From NCBI GenBank assembly GCA_900323505.1, contig OOIN01000025.1:434001-498000 (forward strand): DNA of 64,000 bases. Direction: 5' to 3'. Position numbers and translations under genes: made by a program. Position 1 is the first letter of the stretch. Each line of letters opens with the position of its first letter. This document shows positions 10,801 through 19,623 of the stretch, in pieces. This stretch comes from Ustilago trichophora. Taxonomy: Eukaryota; Basidiomycota; Ustilaginomycetes; Ustilaginales; Ustilaginaceae. The notes under the pieces are model-generated. The model was not told where the DNA came from, did no database searches, and was given only the letters and a program-made list of their open reading frames with translations.

Positions 10801-11292
10801 GAGAAGAGAAGGAATGCTGCTGGGGAGCTTGGCGAGCCTATCCGGGTAGTACAGGTATCGGTTCTGCGCCGACGGTGCTGTCTTGGGCACCTTGAGCAGC
10901 CTCTCTAGCAATCCGAGCGATCGGATGAGTTCGAGCATCATCAATCCCGAATAGCCGGCTGGACGGATGCTGCGTGGACCTTTTTCGATGAGTGCCGTAC
11001 CATCCTCTTCGGCAGCTGGAAGACGGATGCGTTCAGACTGAATCCATCCCCCAAGCCTGTTCTGATGTTCGAGTAGAACCACATCGTATCGGTCCTTGGG
11101 AAGTTGTTGAGCTAGACGATATGCAGAGGTGAGACCAGAGATTCCACCGCCTAGTACCGCAATGCGCCTCTTTTCGGCTGCAAGTGCCCGGCTCGAGGTT
11201 GTGAGTGCTCTCGACGCTGATAGCGCCGGAGTACGTAGGCGAGATGCTGTTCTGGAGAGCAGCATCTTGGCCTTTCTTGATAGAGTTTGCAA
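7834..11292 (-). CDS. HEM14: Fused protoporphyrinogen oxidase + NDUFAF7/MidA-type methyltransferase, mitochondrial
   Basis: One uninterrupted frame of 1152 residues joins two mitochondrial enzymes. Residues 1-40 are a presequence rich in Arg, Ser and Ala. Residues about 42-590 are protoporphyrinogen IX oxidase, the penultimate heme enzyme: the dinucleotide-binding motif IAVLGGGISGLTSAY, EKGPRSIRP, and the C-terminal FAD-contact block GASYTGVSLNDC. Residues about 590-670 are a linker containing a second presequence-like stretch (FALARGIHTRSFSTTRMSR). Residues about 680-1150 match NDUFAF7/MidA (DUF185), the SAM-dependent arginine methyltransferase that acts on a complex I core subunit: MTVSTYMRTCLLDPMQGYY, the SAM loop VELGPGKGTLLADML (near 765), AHEFFDALPTH, and IDYGGDSAYG. 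Family lengths (yeast Hem14 539, human NDUFAF7 441) account for both halves being full length. Internal Met631 (9402) and Met657 (9324) could start a separate second protein. I see no good intron in the junction. Confidence 0.9.
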   Translation of the reverse strand: MQTLSRKAKMLLSRTASRLRTPALSASRALTTSSRALAAEKRRIAVLGGGISGLTSAYRLAQQLPKDRYDVVLLEHQNRLGGWIQSERIRLPAAEEDGTALIEKGPRSIRPAGYSGLMMLELIRSLGLLERLLKVPKTAPSAQNRYLYYPDRLAKLPSSIPSLLSALLKLPFLRSILPGVLKEAQVPSRFQRPRSESNSEKARLQQRELIEDESVDSFVTRRFGKGLAENLLSAVIHGIYAGDTRKLSVRAVLPFLWEAERVHGSVLRSIIPAKRNKRHRPLPESEAAVKAAKEDRLKGVEEELGKDLVDSFKSISVYSFPEGVQEIVQALETRLAEHDNVQIKKGDAVRSIIVNDSGKTMLRTEKGETIEADRIISSIPSTRLADILPSNADLPHLKHNPSANVGVVNLVISPKAVPAGKALVPVEGFGYLIPRTTPGNEDGILGVVFDSDAIPDQDSADASTRPIKLTVMMGGSHWSSLSTPPTEEDMKARAIKAVSHHLGIDSALLQDASKVTVKATLQKDCIPWYLVGHPVRMSQLHKALEEHALLASTLTLVGASYTGVSLNDCVAYATEAVEQIVAAELHGGDNVVTGLRSFAIPPVAPTKTTTSIAEKARTGNTRPNTQSQGLMGPTTSAPTQFALARGIHTRSFSTTRMSRNAASSPPTTPTSTEKKPTKSLNEILLDSVRASGPMTVSTYMRTCLLDPMQGYYSSANSPTTSREVLGSRGDFITSPEISQVFGELVAIFYLARWQAVGAPSATRIVELGPGKGTLLADMLRTFSSFKPFLSTLKRIQLVETSEGLMELQLSAIKEALSAVGKKVVSADEESGPDGIVVEWFPSIDLIPIVEDEFTILTAHEFFDALPTHIFEKHQDGKFREVLVGIKPKSSITILKPGDDLNAKEREKEELGFVLSPTPTPWAQMLVQNNPRFRHLQPGQRVEVSPEAWAIARRVGELVAGRPAASPSALPPKPPSSTAVPGSAEAEAEKKIEEDRQAAEEQRELTRLSTPSLGGISLIIDYGGDSAYGSSFRAFKQHQLVPVFDSPGNVDLTVNVDFLHLKSALQTTDSRYLGPLDQADFLVGMGLQMRTESLVQGKTTREEKRIKDAANRLIDETGMGIQYRVMAVAAAPSKAGVGGETQDPDIYPFEFQQ
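9322..9402 (-). other. Internal mitochondrial presequence-like junction of the HEM14-NDUFAF7 frame
   Basis: Codons 631-657 lie between the two enzyme domains and read like an independent mitochondrial targeting signal: no acidic residues, several Arg, Ser/Thr/Ala rich, ending RSFSTTRMSR, followed by a Ser/Thr/Pro linker. They begin with an in-frame ATG at 9402. This segment would suit cleavage by the matrix processing peptidase, or would be the N-terminus of a separately made methyltransferase. The targeting role is inferred from composition only. Confidence 0.55.
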
Positions 11293-11809
11293 TGTAGAGC
11301 AAGAGCTGATCTGAGCTCGATGCTTGTGTGTGTGTGTGAAACGTGAGCTCCGGCTACGGTGTCACTTTTTTCTTGTGTGGAGAAGGTTGAGCTTCTTCTT
11401 GGCCACAACGAGTCAGCATTATGTCATATCATGTCATATCAGTGAAATCTCACATCTTGCACAAAAAAAGTCGGCTTAACCTCTCCGCGACGTTCCGAGT
11501 TGAAATTCTCGCGCGCAAATCGAAAGCTCTACCAAAATTTGAATTCAGCTCTGGCCAAGTGTGAGCTACAGTTTTGAAATGGCTGCGATTTGTAATCGAA
11601 CACACACACACAGAAGAGCAAGAAGGGCTCTCACTCAGTAATTTCGTGCGAACGAGAGAAGAGAGAGAGGATTTGGAAGTGAAAGACCAAAAGAGTGGTG
11701 GCCACTCCGCCATCGCAACAAGGTTGGTTGGTCGTCGTTGTCGTTGTCGTACCGGTTGCTGTGTTATCATCACCATCACGATCCCCTACCACACTCATAT
11801 TCGACAAGA
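11293..11809. promoter_or_regulatory. Divergent promoter, HEM14-NDUFAF7 / QCR7
   Basis: A 517 bp interval separates two divergently transcribed nuclear genes for mitochondrial proteins (heme synthesis/complex I assembly and complex III). It carries a (TG)n run at 11324-11338, a repeated ATGTCATATC near 11419-11440 and a short CA run near 11600. Co-regulation through a shared promoter is plausible but not shown. No CCAAT box or known site stood out. Confidence 0.5.
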
Positions 11810-12783
11810 TGGTTCTCGTACGTACTCGAATTACTTACAGAGCTAGTACAGCTCCCTGCATTACCATTACCGTCGGCCAAAGATGCAGGATACAGCAATG
11901 TTGTTGCGAATTGGTGGTTTACTAACTTCTTCTCATTTTGTTGTTCGTTCTCGCTCACATCCACACTCCCACCTACATCAACAACCCTATCATCGCATCT
12001 GCACCACCACACATGCCACCATCCAAATCACCAACATTGCACCACCGCATCATGCACGCATCACCACACATTTCGCATTCTCGTCTCTTCCAAACCAACA
12101 ATTGCAGGCACTCTCCGGTCTCAGCCTTGCCAAGTACGTCCAGTCGTCGCCGGCGCTCATGCGCGTGCTCAAGCCCGTCGCCAACGCCTACGCCAACGCT
12201 ACTGGTCACCGACAGATGGGTCTTCGCTACGACGACCTTATCATTGAGGAGTCCGACCGCGTTCAGAAGGCCATCTCGCGTCTTCCTGAGAAGGAGGCCT
12301 ACGACCGTGCTTTCCGTCTCCGACAGGCTGCCCAGCTTTCGGTCCTCCACCGCGAGCTTCCTAAGGAGCAGTGGCTCCCTGCCAAGGAGGTAAGTTTTCA
12401 GCATTCGGCGAGCTAGATCTAGCAGGAATGGATTCACTGTGTTCGGTTGGATGGTTACGTATCGATGGCTTGGACAAAAGACAAAGTTTTTTTCTGGAAA
12501 ACATGGGATGGTGAACGAGATCGACGAGAGTTGGTTGCAGTCAATGTTGGACAAAACTATGTTTTCTCAAGCAGGACCGGAACAACTGCAGAAACAAAAG
12601 ACAACACCTACCCAAAACATCTCCCCGAGTTCAATGCTGACGCTTTTCATTCAACCTGCTTCCTTTCAACAACTTGCATCTCAACAGGACAAGCGATACC
12701 TCACCCCTTACGTCCAGGAGGTCGCCACCGAGGAGTCAGAGCGTGCCGCATGGGACACCGTTGCCGTCAAGAAGGGCCACTAA
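11810..12783 (+). CDS. QCR7: Ubiquinol-cytochrome c reductase subunit 7 (complex III)
   Basis: The matrix-side 14-kDa subunit of the cytochrome bc1 complex, needed for assembly of cytochrome b. I read three exons: 11810-11818 (ATG GTT CTC only), 12108-12389 and 12688-12783. Intron 1 (289 bp) has donor GTACGT and acceptor TTGCAG; intron 2 (298 bp) has GTAAGT and CAACAG. The product is 128 residues, beginning MVLALSGLSLAKYVQ and ending AVKKGH, against 127 in yeast. Family landmarks are GLRYDDLIIEE, the charged ISRLPEKEAYDRAFR segment, LPKEQWLPAKE and YLTPYVQEV. The nine-nucleotide first coding exon is the odd part; it is supported by frame, splice signals and family length. Acceptor choice at intron 1 is the least certain point. 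Confidence 0.9.
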
Positions 12784-13214
12784 ACGTCTTTTTTGTTATC
12801 AACCCTCACACACCATGTTATCATCGCATTCTTCTCTCTTGAACCGAGGAGGGAGAATGTGGATTTGCACCGAATAAACTCTGATTGCTACACTAAAGAG
12901 GTTATATTTGTTTGACAGCTGTGCTGGTTGAAAGTCGATGCTGCGTATTGAGTTGTGTACCAGGATGTGAGTTTAAGGAGTTCAGCATGGGTGCTTTACG
13001 AATTTGTACCTTCTCAACTGATTTACAGAAGACGAATCTGTGACTCTGCCACTTGGAACGTCAAACCACGCACTGGGAATACTATCCCCTCGCACATGCA
13101 TACACGCTTCAGACAAGCTGTCCATGGATGAAAGGTTTGCATTGACATTGCAGTATACACCGCAGACAAAAAAACCTTTAATTACAGACGAAGAAAAGCT
13201 CTCACCCTTTTTGG
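12784..13214. other. Convergent 3' region, QCR7 / YIF1
   Basis: A 431 bp spacer between two converging genes. I see no coding potential or repeat; it should hold both 3' UTRs. An AATAAA-like TTGCACCGAATAAACTC lies at about 12865-12881, a reasonable poly(A) signal for QCR7. Confidence 0.5.
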
Positions 13215-14441
13215 CTAGATCTTAATCTTGGCCGGCGCTGGTGCCTCTTTAAAGATGCCAATGATCAAAGCCCAACCAAAGACGATTTGCACCACGGCGA
13301 TGCAGAATAAGAACTGAATCCTCCTCGACCTCTGTGCATGGGTAATAGTCTGACTCGAAGGAGAGCTAGGATCTGGCAGCACAACGTACCTCAAGCTCCT
13401 GAGCAAGAAGAATGCGTTGGCTGCAAAGCAGTACAAAAACACACTCCAGTATACCAGACCTCTCACCTTGAGCAAGCCTACGAGGAGGGTGATGAGGGTG
13501 CCGACGAATTTGTAGCCGGAATAGGCGAGCAGATCCATCATGGTGTGATCGCCTTGGATGTTGAGGATGTAGGTTCCGAATTTGATGGCGGCGAGTTCGA
13601 CGAGGATGATAGCGAGGGCGCGGGAGGCGCGCAGACCGAGGACTTCGGGGTGGAATCGGGATTCAAGGCCCAAAATGACCGAGGTGAGGATGATGTATGT
13701 GACAAAGGCCATAGTGGGGATGTAGAGATCGGGAGAGTTTACGTCGTCTCGAGGTGGGAGGTATCCTTCGGCGCCACTGGAGGCGGTTTTGACCGCAGAG
13801 GGGGTCTCAGAGTAGGCAGACGAGACACCGACTCCAGCTGCCGAGTGGCGGTGTGCACGCGACCAGGGCTTGTGTCGCCATGGGAAGAGCACAATGCGCA
13901 GTTTGTGGAGGACGTACGAGTTGGAGACGTTAAAGTAGTGCTTGAGGACAGGCATGGGGAGGAGAGCGTTAAAGTTCTTCTGGACATACTCGCCTCCCAC
14001 GGCGGCCATGTGTTGACCGAACTGAACACCCATCTGTGCAGTGGCGTCGTTCATAATCTGAGGTCCACCTTGACCACCGAACCCTGGGAAGCCGCCCCAG
14101 CCTTGCTGTTGACCACCAGCGGCAGCGCCTGCACCGGTGAAGTAGCCCTGGTTGGGACCGCCAGGCTGAGCGTACGAGGAGGAAGCGTAGGACTGGTTGG
14201 GTGGGGATTGAATAGGTGGAGATGCAAAGCGCTGGTAGCCTCCCCCTGCTGCAGCTTGAAGGTTGGCAGCGGGTCCTCCCCTTCGGTTAGCAGAAGAGAT
14301 GTGGGGGTCCGTGACTGAAGCCTGGGGGACAGGGTTGGGCGAGATGGGCGGGTCGGGCACCTTGAATGGGGGATGTGTTGGAATGGGATGCTGCAGCGGC
14401 GGTGGTGACCGTGATGGATAGTCTCCCTGTGGTTGATACAT
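13215..14441 (-). CDS. YIF1: YIF1-family ER-to-Golgi membrane protein
   Basis: This encodes a 408-residue member of the Yif1/Hrf1 family. Yif1 partners Yip1 on COPII vesicles and Golgi membranes and binds Rab GTPases such as Ypt1. Residues 1-125 are Pro/Gly/Gln/Ser-rich and cytosolic. The conserved block starts about residue 130 (MNDATAQMGVQFGQHM, then VQKNFNALLPMPVLKHYF), followed by LPPRDDVNSPDLYIP and about five hydrophobic segments up to the C-terminus (FGWALIIGIF near the end). A Ser-rich insertion splits the block at about 200-230. Yeast Yif1 is 314 residues; the extra length is the disordered N-terminus and insertion. The short Lys-containing tail APAPAKIKI could be a sorting signal. 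Confidence 0.9.
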   Translation of the reverse strand: MYQPQGDYPSRSPPPLQHPIPTHPPFKVPDPPISPNPVPQASVTDPHISSANRRGGPAANLQAAAGGGYQRFASPPIQSPPNQSYASSSYAQPGGPNQGYFTGAGAAAGGQQQGWGGFPGFGGQGGPQIMNDATAQMGVQFGQHMAAVGGEYVQKNFNALLPMPVLKHYFNVSNSYVLHKLRIVLFPWRHKPWSRAHRHSAAGVGVSSAYSETPSAVKTASSGAEGYLPPRDDVNSPDLYIPTMAFVTYIILTSVILGLESRFHPEVLGLRASRALAIILVELAAIKFGTYILNIQGDHTMMDLLAYSGYKFVGTLITLLVGLLKVRGLVYWSVFLYCFAANAFFLLRSLRYVVLPDPSSPSSQTITHAQRSRRIQFLFCIAVVQIVFGWALIIGIFKEAPAPAKIKI

Positions 14442-15435
14442 GGTTGCTGTCTTGGAAGGGGGAGTGGTCGAGATATAACCCTACGGTTCCCGAACAATTC
14501 AGGCCAACGACTTTGAAGCTGGAATGTTTGACAAAGCCTGTGTGGTACGTTGTACAGTTCGAGCGACGGCAAATCTGATAGTGATTCGAGAAATGAGTTT
14601 GGAAAGAGGTGGAGATGGTTATGACGAAAGGAAAAGGTGTTGATGATGAAGATGATGAGGAAGATGCGTGGCTTCCAAGAAAGGGTGGAAAACTGAACTG
14701 GCCTGTGCTTGTCTCGCCAGCTGTCTCACAATGCGAAAAAAGGTCCCACGTCAGTGTGCGCTTTGTTCGGACATCGCTTCGCAACCGTTTCCTTCTCAGG
14801 AGCCATTTTTTTGGGCCTAAAAATGTCAGATTGTAGCTCCCACGTGATTGATCCTCCTCATCTCTTCTTCCACTCAAGGCTGGCTGAATCGCAGATTGGC
14901 TTATGGACGCCAGCTGGTATGATAGCTGCTTTGCTCTGATGTTACGGGGTGCTGGACGGTTTGACAAGCAGAATGTCTGGTTAGAGCTTCATTTGGTGTG
15001 CTAAATAGCTTCTGAAGCGTCCAAAATTTGTCAGCATGACAGGCCAGCCAAAGGTTAAGGCTCAGTCTGACCTGTCGCGTCGGCCTTGTTTCCACACAGA
15101 GGGTCTTCAGCCTACGCACATTCACAAGGCTCAGTTCATCACAACTCGATACTGTAACTTTTCCTTTCTGCGTCGGTCTTTTCCTAATCAACTTCAAAAT
15201 TTGTCTTCTTGGGTAGATTTCCCTTTTGCCCAAAATGACGCATTTCGTCACTGAATACAAAACCTCTGTACTTGTACGGTACAAGGGCCTGCAAAAGTGC
15301 ATTCTTCTATTTTTGCAGCACAGGTTGCACATTCGAATACGATCGTAAGTCCTCTCCAAAATCAAGCAGACACGATCTTTGCTTCTCTCCACACCTCCAT
15401 ACCAATATCCAACCACCAATACACATCTACACATC
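14442..15435. promoter_or_regulatory. Divergent promoter, YIF1 / eIF1A
   Basis: A 994 bp interval contains a CACGTG E-box at 14841-14846, an inverted CCAAT (ATTGG) at 14895-14899 and a near-perfect palindrome CTTGTACGGTACAAG at 15271-15285, about 150 bp before the eIF1A start. No gene is supported; several open frames exist but lack codon structure. Regulatory roles are inference from position and motif. Confidence 0.45.
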
Positions 15436-16003
15436 ATGCCGAAGAACAAGGGAAAGGGTGGCAAGAACCGTCGTCGTGGAAAGAACGACGTTGGTGACAA
15501 GCGCGAGCTTGTGCTCAAGGAAGAAGGCCAGGGTACGTACTACTTTTTTGTTTTGCCTTTCTCAACGCTTTCTATCTCTCAAGCTGGAGATCTCGTTTGT
15601 ACTGACACTCTTCTTCGAACGTTCTTCTTCCGTTGTGATTCTCGTAGAGTACGCTCAGGTTCTCAAGATGCTCGGCAACGGTCGATTGGAAGCACAATGC
15701 TTTGACGGTGAAAAGCGACTTGCACACATCCGTGGAAAGCTCCGTAAGAAAGTCTGGATCAACCAAGGTGACATCATTCTCATCTCGCTCCGTGATTTCC
15801 AGGATGGCAAAGCCGATGTGATTCAAAAGTACAACGCCGACGAGGCACGTGCATTGAAGCAGCAGGGAGAGTTGCCCGAAAGCGCCAAGATCAACGAAAC
15901 CGATACCTTTGGCGAAGAGGAGGGTGGCGAGATCGAATTCCAGGAAGGTAGCGATGATGACGATGAGGACTCGGATGACGATGAGGACTTGGATGACCTT
16001 TAA
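15436..16003 (+). CDS. TIF11: Translation initiation factor eIF1A
   Basis: eIF1A binds the A site of the 40S subunit, promotes scanning and helps start-codon selection. Two exons: 15436-15532 and 15648-16003, joined in phase 1 across a 115 bp intron (donor GTACGT, acceptor CTCGTAG), giving 150 residues. The basic N-terminal tail [18 protein letters not shown] and [24 protein letters not shown] lead into the OB fold ([38 protein letters not shown]). An acidic C-terminal tail rich in Asp/Glu follows and ends DDL. Length and order match the family exactly. The intron sits immediately before the EYAQV motif. The longer frame starting upstream of 15436 is 5' leader. Confidence 0.95.
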
Positions 16004-16477
16004 AAAAAATGGATGCCATTCCAGTGGAAACGTGGGAAGGCGCTGTCAAAGTTGGTGTTTTGCCCATCGCTATGCAAGATTTCTCGTGCCTCGGTCTGGC
16101 CGCAACTTCGACAGGCTTTACATCAGTTTGGCTGGGTTGGTCTCGATAAGCCGGATCTTGCATAGCATCGATGTCTAGAAATCCTGTCTTTTCACGGTCT
16201 AGCATCGAAACCGTGATCAAACACGGGCTGACATTCGCTCATTGTTGCACCCCAACCATTCCTGCTGTACAAACACATCCTCGACACGACCTTCTTCATC
16301 GACTCTACTCCATTCGTCAACCGCAACATCCCACACCTCACATCAACCCCCGTTGTACCATACACATTCCACACACTCACAAAAAAAGAACACAACTTCT
16401 TGCTCGCACACACACATTTGCCATCGAATCGTCCGTGAAACATCCATGATTCCATCTGAACAGCAGAGAATTTCACA
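16004..16477. other. Convergent 3' region, eIF1A / OSTalpha-like gene
   Basis: A 474 bp interval between converging stops. It begins with an A tract directly after the eIF1A stop and has a CA/AC-rich part at 16280-16430. No gene is seen. Confidence 0.5.
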
Positions 16478-19024
16478 TCAAGCCCAAGGATTTGAACCAT
16501 CGTCCTCATCCACCCTATCAGTGCCTCCGTGGTTTGGCTCTGGGCTCAGCACTCTGCCCCTTAAGAAATCTTTGTTCTCATCGACATCGATTCTCCTACT
16601 GATCAGTACGTCTCCCTGTTGATCTCCGCTGTTCTGGGCGGTGCCGTGAGCTGTCGAGGACTCCAGTTGAACCTGGACCTTTTTCTTGTCTTTAGGTTGA
16701 TCAACAACCGTGATGCTGGCCGAGGTGGAACTGGGAGGGTTGAGAGGGGTAGATGGTGAACCGTCTCGTTCTATCAGTTTTGGACGATGGGTGGGTTCGG
16801 TACCGCTAGGCGTCGAGGTGCCAGAGGCGGTCGGGGAAGGTTGATATTGCTTGCGAAAGATTCGTGTTCCTTTACCTGCTCGAAGGGCTGGATCTCCACG
16901 TCGTCGCTCCAAGAGCCGCTCGCGTTCCTCAGCTTTGTAGTCCTCGATCACTAGGTCTACTGCTCCGTACGGGTCCGGCTCGCTTGCTTCTTTACCGTCG
17001 TTGGCCGAGTCCTCGGCGCCGTCATTGGGCTTCTGGTCAGGATCCTTGGAGCTGGACTTGGGTGAAGATTCGGCTGCGTTGGAACGGGTCTGGGTGGAAG
17101 TCTTGGGTGATGCTTCCGGCTCTTTATCCCACGACAGCCAGGGAGATTTAGACTTGCCATGCTTGTCTGTGTCTTCCTTTGTTCCTTCCTTGCCGCCCGC
17201 TTTGGTTGACTTCTTCGCATCAGTTGCGTCGGCCTGGTGCTTCGCCTTTCCCTTTGCTTCACGCCCATATCCGACATCTCCATTAGCCTGCGCCAACTTC
17301 TTCCCACTACCCGAGGGACCATCCATAGCAGTCGCCTCATCCGCTGGTGCCCCCTTCTTCAACTTCGCAGCCTGCGTTTCGTCCTTCTTGGAAATCGTCC
17401 CTTTCCTCCGTCTCCTATGCACGATCTCATCATCCTGCTGCCAGCGTTCGTTCCTCGCCTCCTCCCTGTTAATATCAATGTTCGGGTAGGCATAGTCACC
17501 AAAATGCAGCGTGCGACATTTCTGATACGCCTCCTCTTCGTCTTCATCCGGGCTATCGAATTTCAGATCTTCCGCCTCCTCGTCCGAATCCAGCTGTCGC
17601 TCGGCAAAGAAATCTAGCCCTTCTCCTGCGTGTCGTACAGCACTGCGAGCTGCGTCTTTGGGATGACGGAGGAGGGGGCTGTGTTCGGTACTGCCTTCGT
17701 CCTGAGCCATGTCGGGATCCTCGTGAATAATCTCTTCCGCTTCTTGTGCTGTGAGGGGAGCATGTCCCTCGAGCTGCATCCGTTTGTCATTGATGTAGCG
17801 GCGTAGCTTCTTCAATGGGCCTTGGTGACGTGCTCCTCTGGTAGCATCGCGGATATCACCAGTGCCTCGTTGAGGCAGCCAGTATTTGCCTTTTCCTCCC
17901 TGAGTGTAGCGCAATCCTGCCTTTGATCGACGCTCTCGAGCGAGCGGTTGGTGAATCACACCTTCGCTCGGTTCGAACGTTTGGTAAACGTACCCGGTAC
18001 CGCGAACAGTGGTAAGGCTGTCAGAAAAGACATCGTACATGCCGATGCAGTCGCGGAGGGCGTAGTAGACAGGTAGACGAGCGGCATAGTGTGCAAAAGG
18101 GTCGATGTAGTCCGTGTAGGAAAAGGCGTATGCGTGGCCAAGGGCGAAGATGGGCATCTCAAGACAAATCATAAAGTCCTGGATTGCCATCGAGATGTAT
18201 TCGGGGTCATAGACCGGTCCGACCTTTTTGATGAGCCCAGCAGCGACGAGAATGGAAATTGCCAAGCCTTGCCAGAAGGAGAAGAAGATGATACCTTTGA
18301 TGCAGAGGAACTTGGAGGTTACGCGGAAGGGTTTGAGATCGTCATTGAGACACTTCCAGAACATGCCGAGGCAGTAGAGCGAGAGAAAGACCGAGACGTT
18401 GTAGGTGAAGGATACCCAAGTATATCCATTGGTCAGTGAGATTTTACCCTCTTCGTACTTCCCGGCGGCTTTGAGGATAAGAGTGGCCACCGCAAGCACG
18501 GGTTTGACTTGGACGTACTGCAGTACACCCCTCTTGAGCGCCAAGAAGGTATACGGATCCGATGCATCCATATCGTTAAGAAACAGGTTTCCCGGGAAGA
18601 TATGCTGCTGTGGCCTTCTCCCGTGCAGCAGTACGATCAAGCTTCGCTCTCCACCCAGATACTCGATCAACAGATTGAAGAAGCAGTAGATGACAAACGC
18701 CTCGTACAGATCACGAATCAAGTCGATGATGTCGGCGAGTTGCAGCGAGTAGAGAGAGATGACCGAGGCGATCGAGTAGATGGGTACCATGAGCAAGAGA
18801 CGCACTACATAGCGTTGGAGCGTGGGCTTGCGATAGTTCTTGAGCTGTTTCCAGATGAGAAAGACGGAAAACACCGAAGCGAAGATGGCGGCCAGGGTGG
18901 ATACGACGAGGAGGGGAAGGGGGAGAGATCGTCCGGACCCGCTGCCTTGAGGACTGTCGTGCTCGGGTTTCTGGGATAGCAGCAGCGTTGTAGCTAGCCC
19001 GGAGGCAGCTCGTAGGAGAGGCAT
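16478..19024 (-). CDS. OSTalpha/TMEM184-family (DUF300) seven-span membrane protein
   Basis: This encodes 848 residues. The first ~340 carry about seven hydrophobic segments with landmarks of the Solute_trans_a family: YVVRLLLMVPIYSIASVISL, DLYEAFVIYCFFNLLIEYLGGER, LKRGVLQYVQVKPVLAV, CIKGIIFFSFWQGLAI, and FMICLEMPIFALGHAYAFSY. Animal OSTalpha/TMEM184 and plant LAZ1 belong here; fungal members are thought to act at vacuolar or endosomal membranes, but the substrate is not known. Residues ~370-848 are long, charged and disordered (Lys/Asp/Ser/Pro), cytosolic by inference, with GTRGARHQGPLKKLRRY and many Ser/Thr-Pro sites that suggest phosphoregulation. The gene is single-exon; the start ATG at 19024 opens directly into an Ala/Leu-rich segment. 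Confidence 0.88.
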   Translation of the reverse strand: MPLLRAASGLATTLLLSQKPEHDSPQGSGSGRSLPLPLLVVSTLAAIFASVFSVFLIWKQLKNYRKPTLQRYVVRLLLMVPIYSIASVISLYSLQLADIIDLIRDLYEAFVIYCFFNLLIEYLGGERSLIVLLHGRRPQQHIFPGNLFLNDMDASDPYTFLALKRGVLQYVQVKPVLAVATLILKAAGKYEEGKISLTNGYTWVSFTYNVSVFLSLYCLGMFWKCLNDDLKPFRVTSKFLCIKGIIFFSFWQGLAISILVAAGLIKKVGPVYDPEYISMAIQDFMICLEMPIFALGHAYAFSYTDYIDPFAHYAARLPVYYALRDCIGMYDVFSDSLTTVRGTGYVYQTFEPSEGVIHQPLARERRSKAGLRYTQGGKGKYWLPQRGTGDIRDATRGARHQGPLKKLRRYINDKRMQLEGHAPLTAQEAEEIIHEDPDMAQDEGSTEHSPLLRHPKDAARSAVRHAGEGLDFFAERQLDSDEEAEDLKFDSPDEDEEEAYQKCRTLHFGDYAYPNIDINREEARNERWQQDDEIVHRRRRKGTISKKDETQAAKLKKGAPADEATAMDGPSGSGKKLAQANGDVGYGREAKGKAKHQADATDAKKSTKAGGKEGTKEDTDKHGKSKSPWLSWDKEPEASPKTSTQTRSNAAESSPKSSSKDPDQKPNDGAEDSANDGKEASEPDPYGAVDLVIEDYKAEERERLLERRRGDPALRAGKGTRIFRKQYQPSPTASGTSTPSGTEPTHRPKLIERDGSPSTPLNPPSSTSASITVVDQPKDKKKVQVQLESSTAHGTAQNSGDQQGDVLISRRIDVDENKDFLRGRVLSPEPNHGGTDRVDEDDGSNPWA

Positions 19025-19623
19025 GGTGGGCCGTTGAAGGGTATTAGCTGGTGAGAGAGCCGTGAGCCGTGAGCCGTGAATCTTGGGTCGCTGTTCTGAT
19101 GATTACCTAGCAGCCATGATGTATGTGGAAGTGGCGGAGCCCTTGCCGCTTTGGTGAAAGTTAAGGGTCAAAGAGAAGGAGAGTGAGAGAGATATAGCGA
19201 AGGCCGATAAGTCAAGAGGCTCAGTCAATCACTGAAAGCTTGCGTTTATGGTAGAGCCTTCCTCCACACTCCAAGAAAAGCCATGTGTGCTGCGCTGAGA
19301 TCCAAAAGCGTCGTTGTTGCTTCTCTCGCTGCCTCGCTTGCCATGCTTAAACCCTGCGCTCATTTTCAAAATGTTAGACCACCACTTTTGTGGTTTAACG
19401 TCACCGTGCAGCACCAAATTGCGCCAAACAAAAAAAAAAAGGGGCAGAGAACAACACATCAACACCTCCTGACCCTCCTGATCCCACTTCATATCATCTC
19501 CCACACTGCTTGCAGAGGATCTTCGATATGCCTTGCCCCTCCATCTCCCCTTTGATGTAGCTATATGAAGGGCTTTACCATTGTCAAGAGCAAATCACAG
19601 TTGGCCGGAATCAGTAGTACAAG
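19025..19623. promoter_or_regulatory. Divergent promoter, OSTalpha-like / Cys-rich unknown gene
   Basis: A 599 bp interval. It has GTGAGCC direct repeats near 19060-19078, GAGAGTGAGAGAGA near 19180-19192, and an A10 run around 19431-19440. Nothing recognisable as a gene. Confidence 0.4.

Noticed and set aside
13338..14318. A 326-codon + strand frame over YIF1
   Set aside because: It is antisense to a recognised YIF1 gene and shows no domain.
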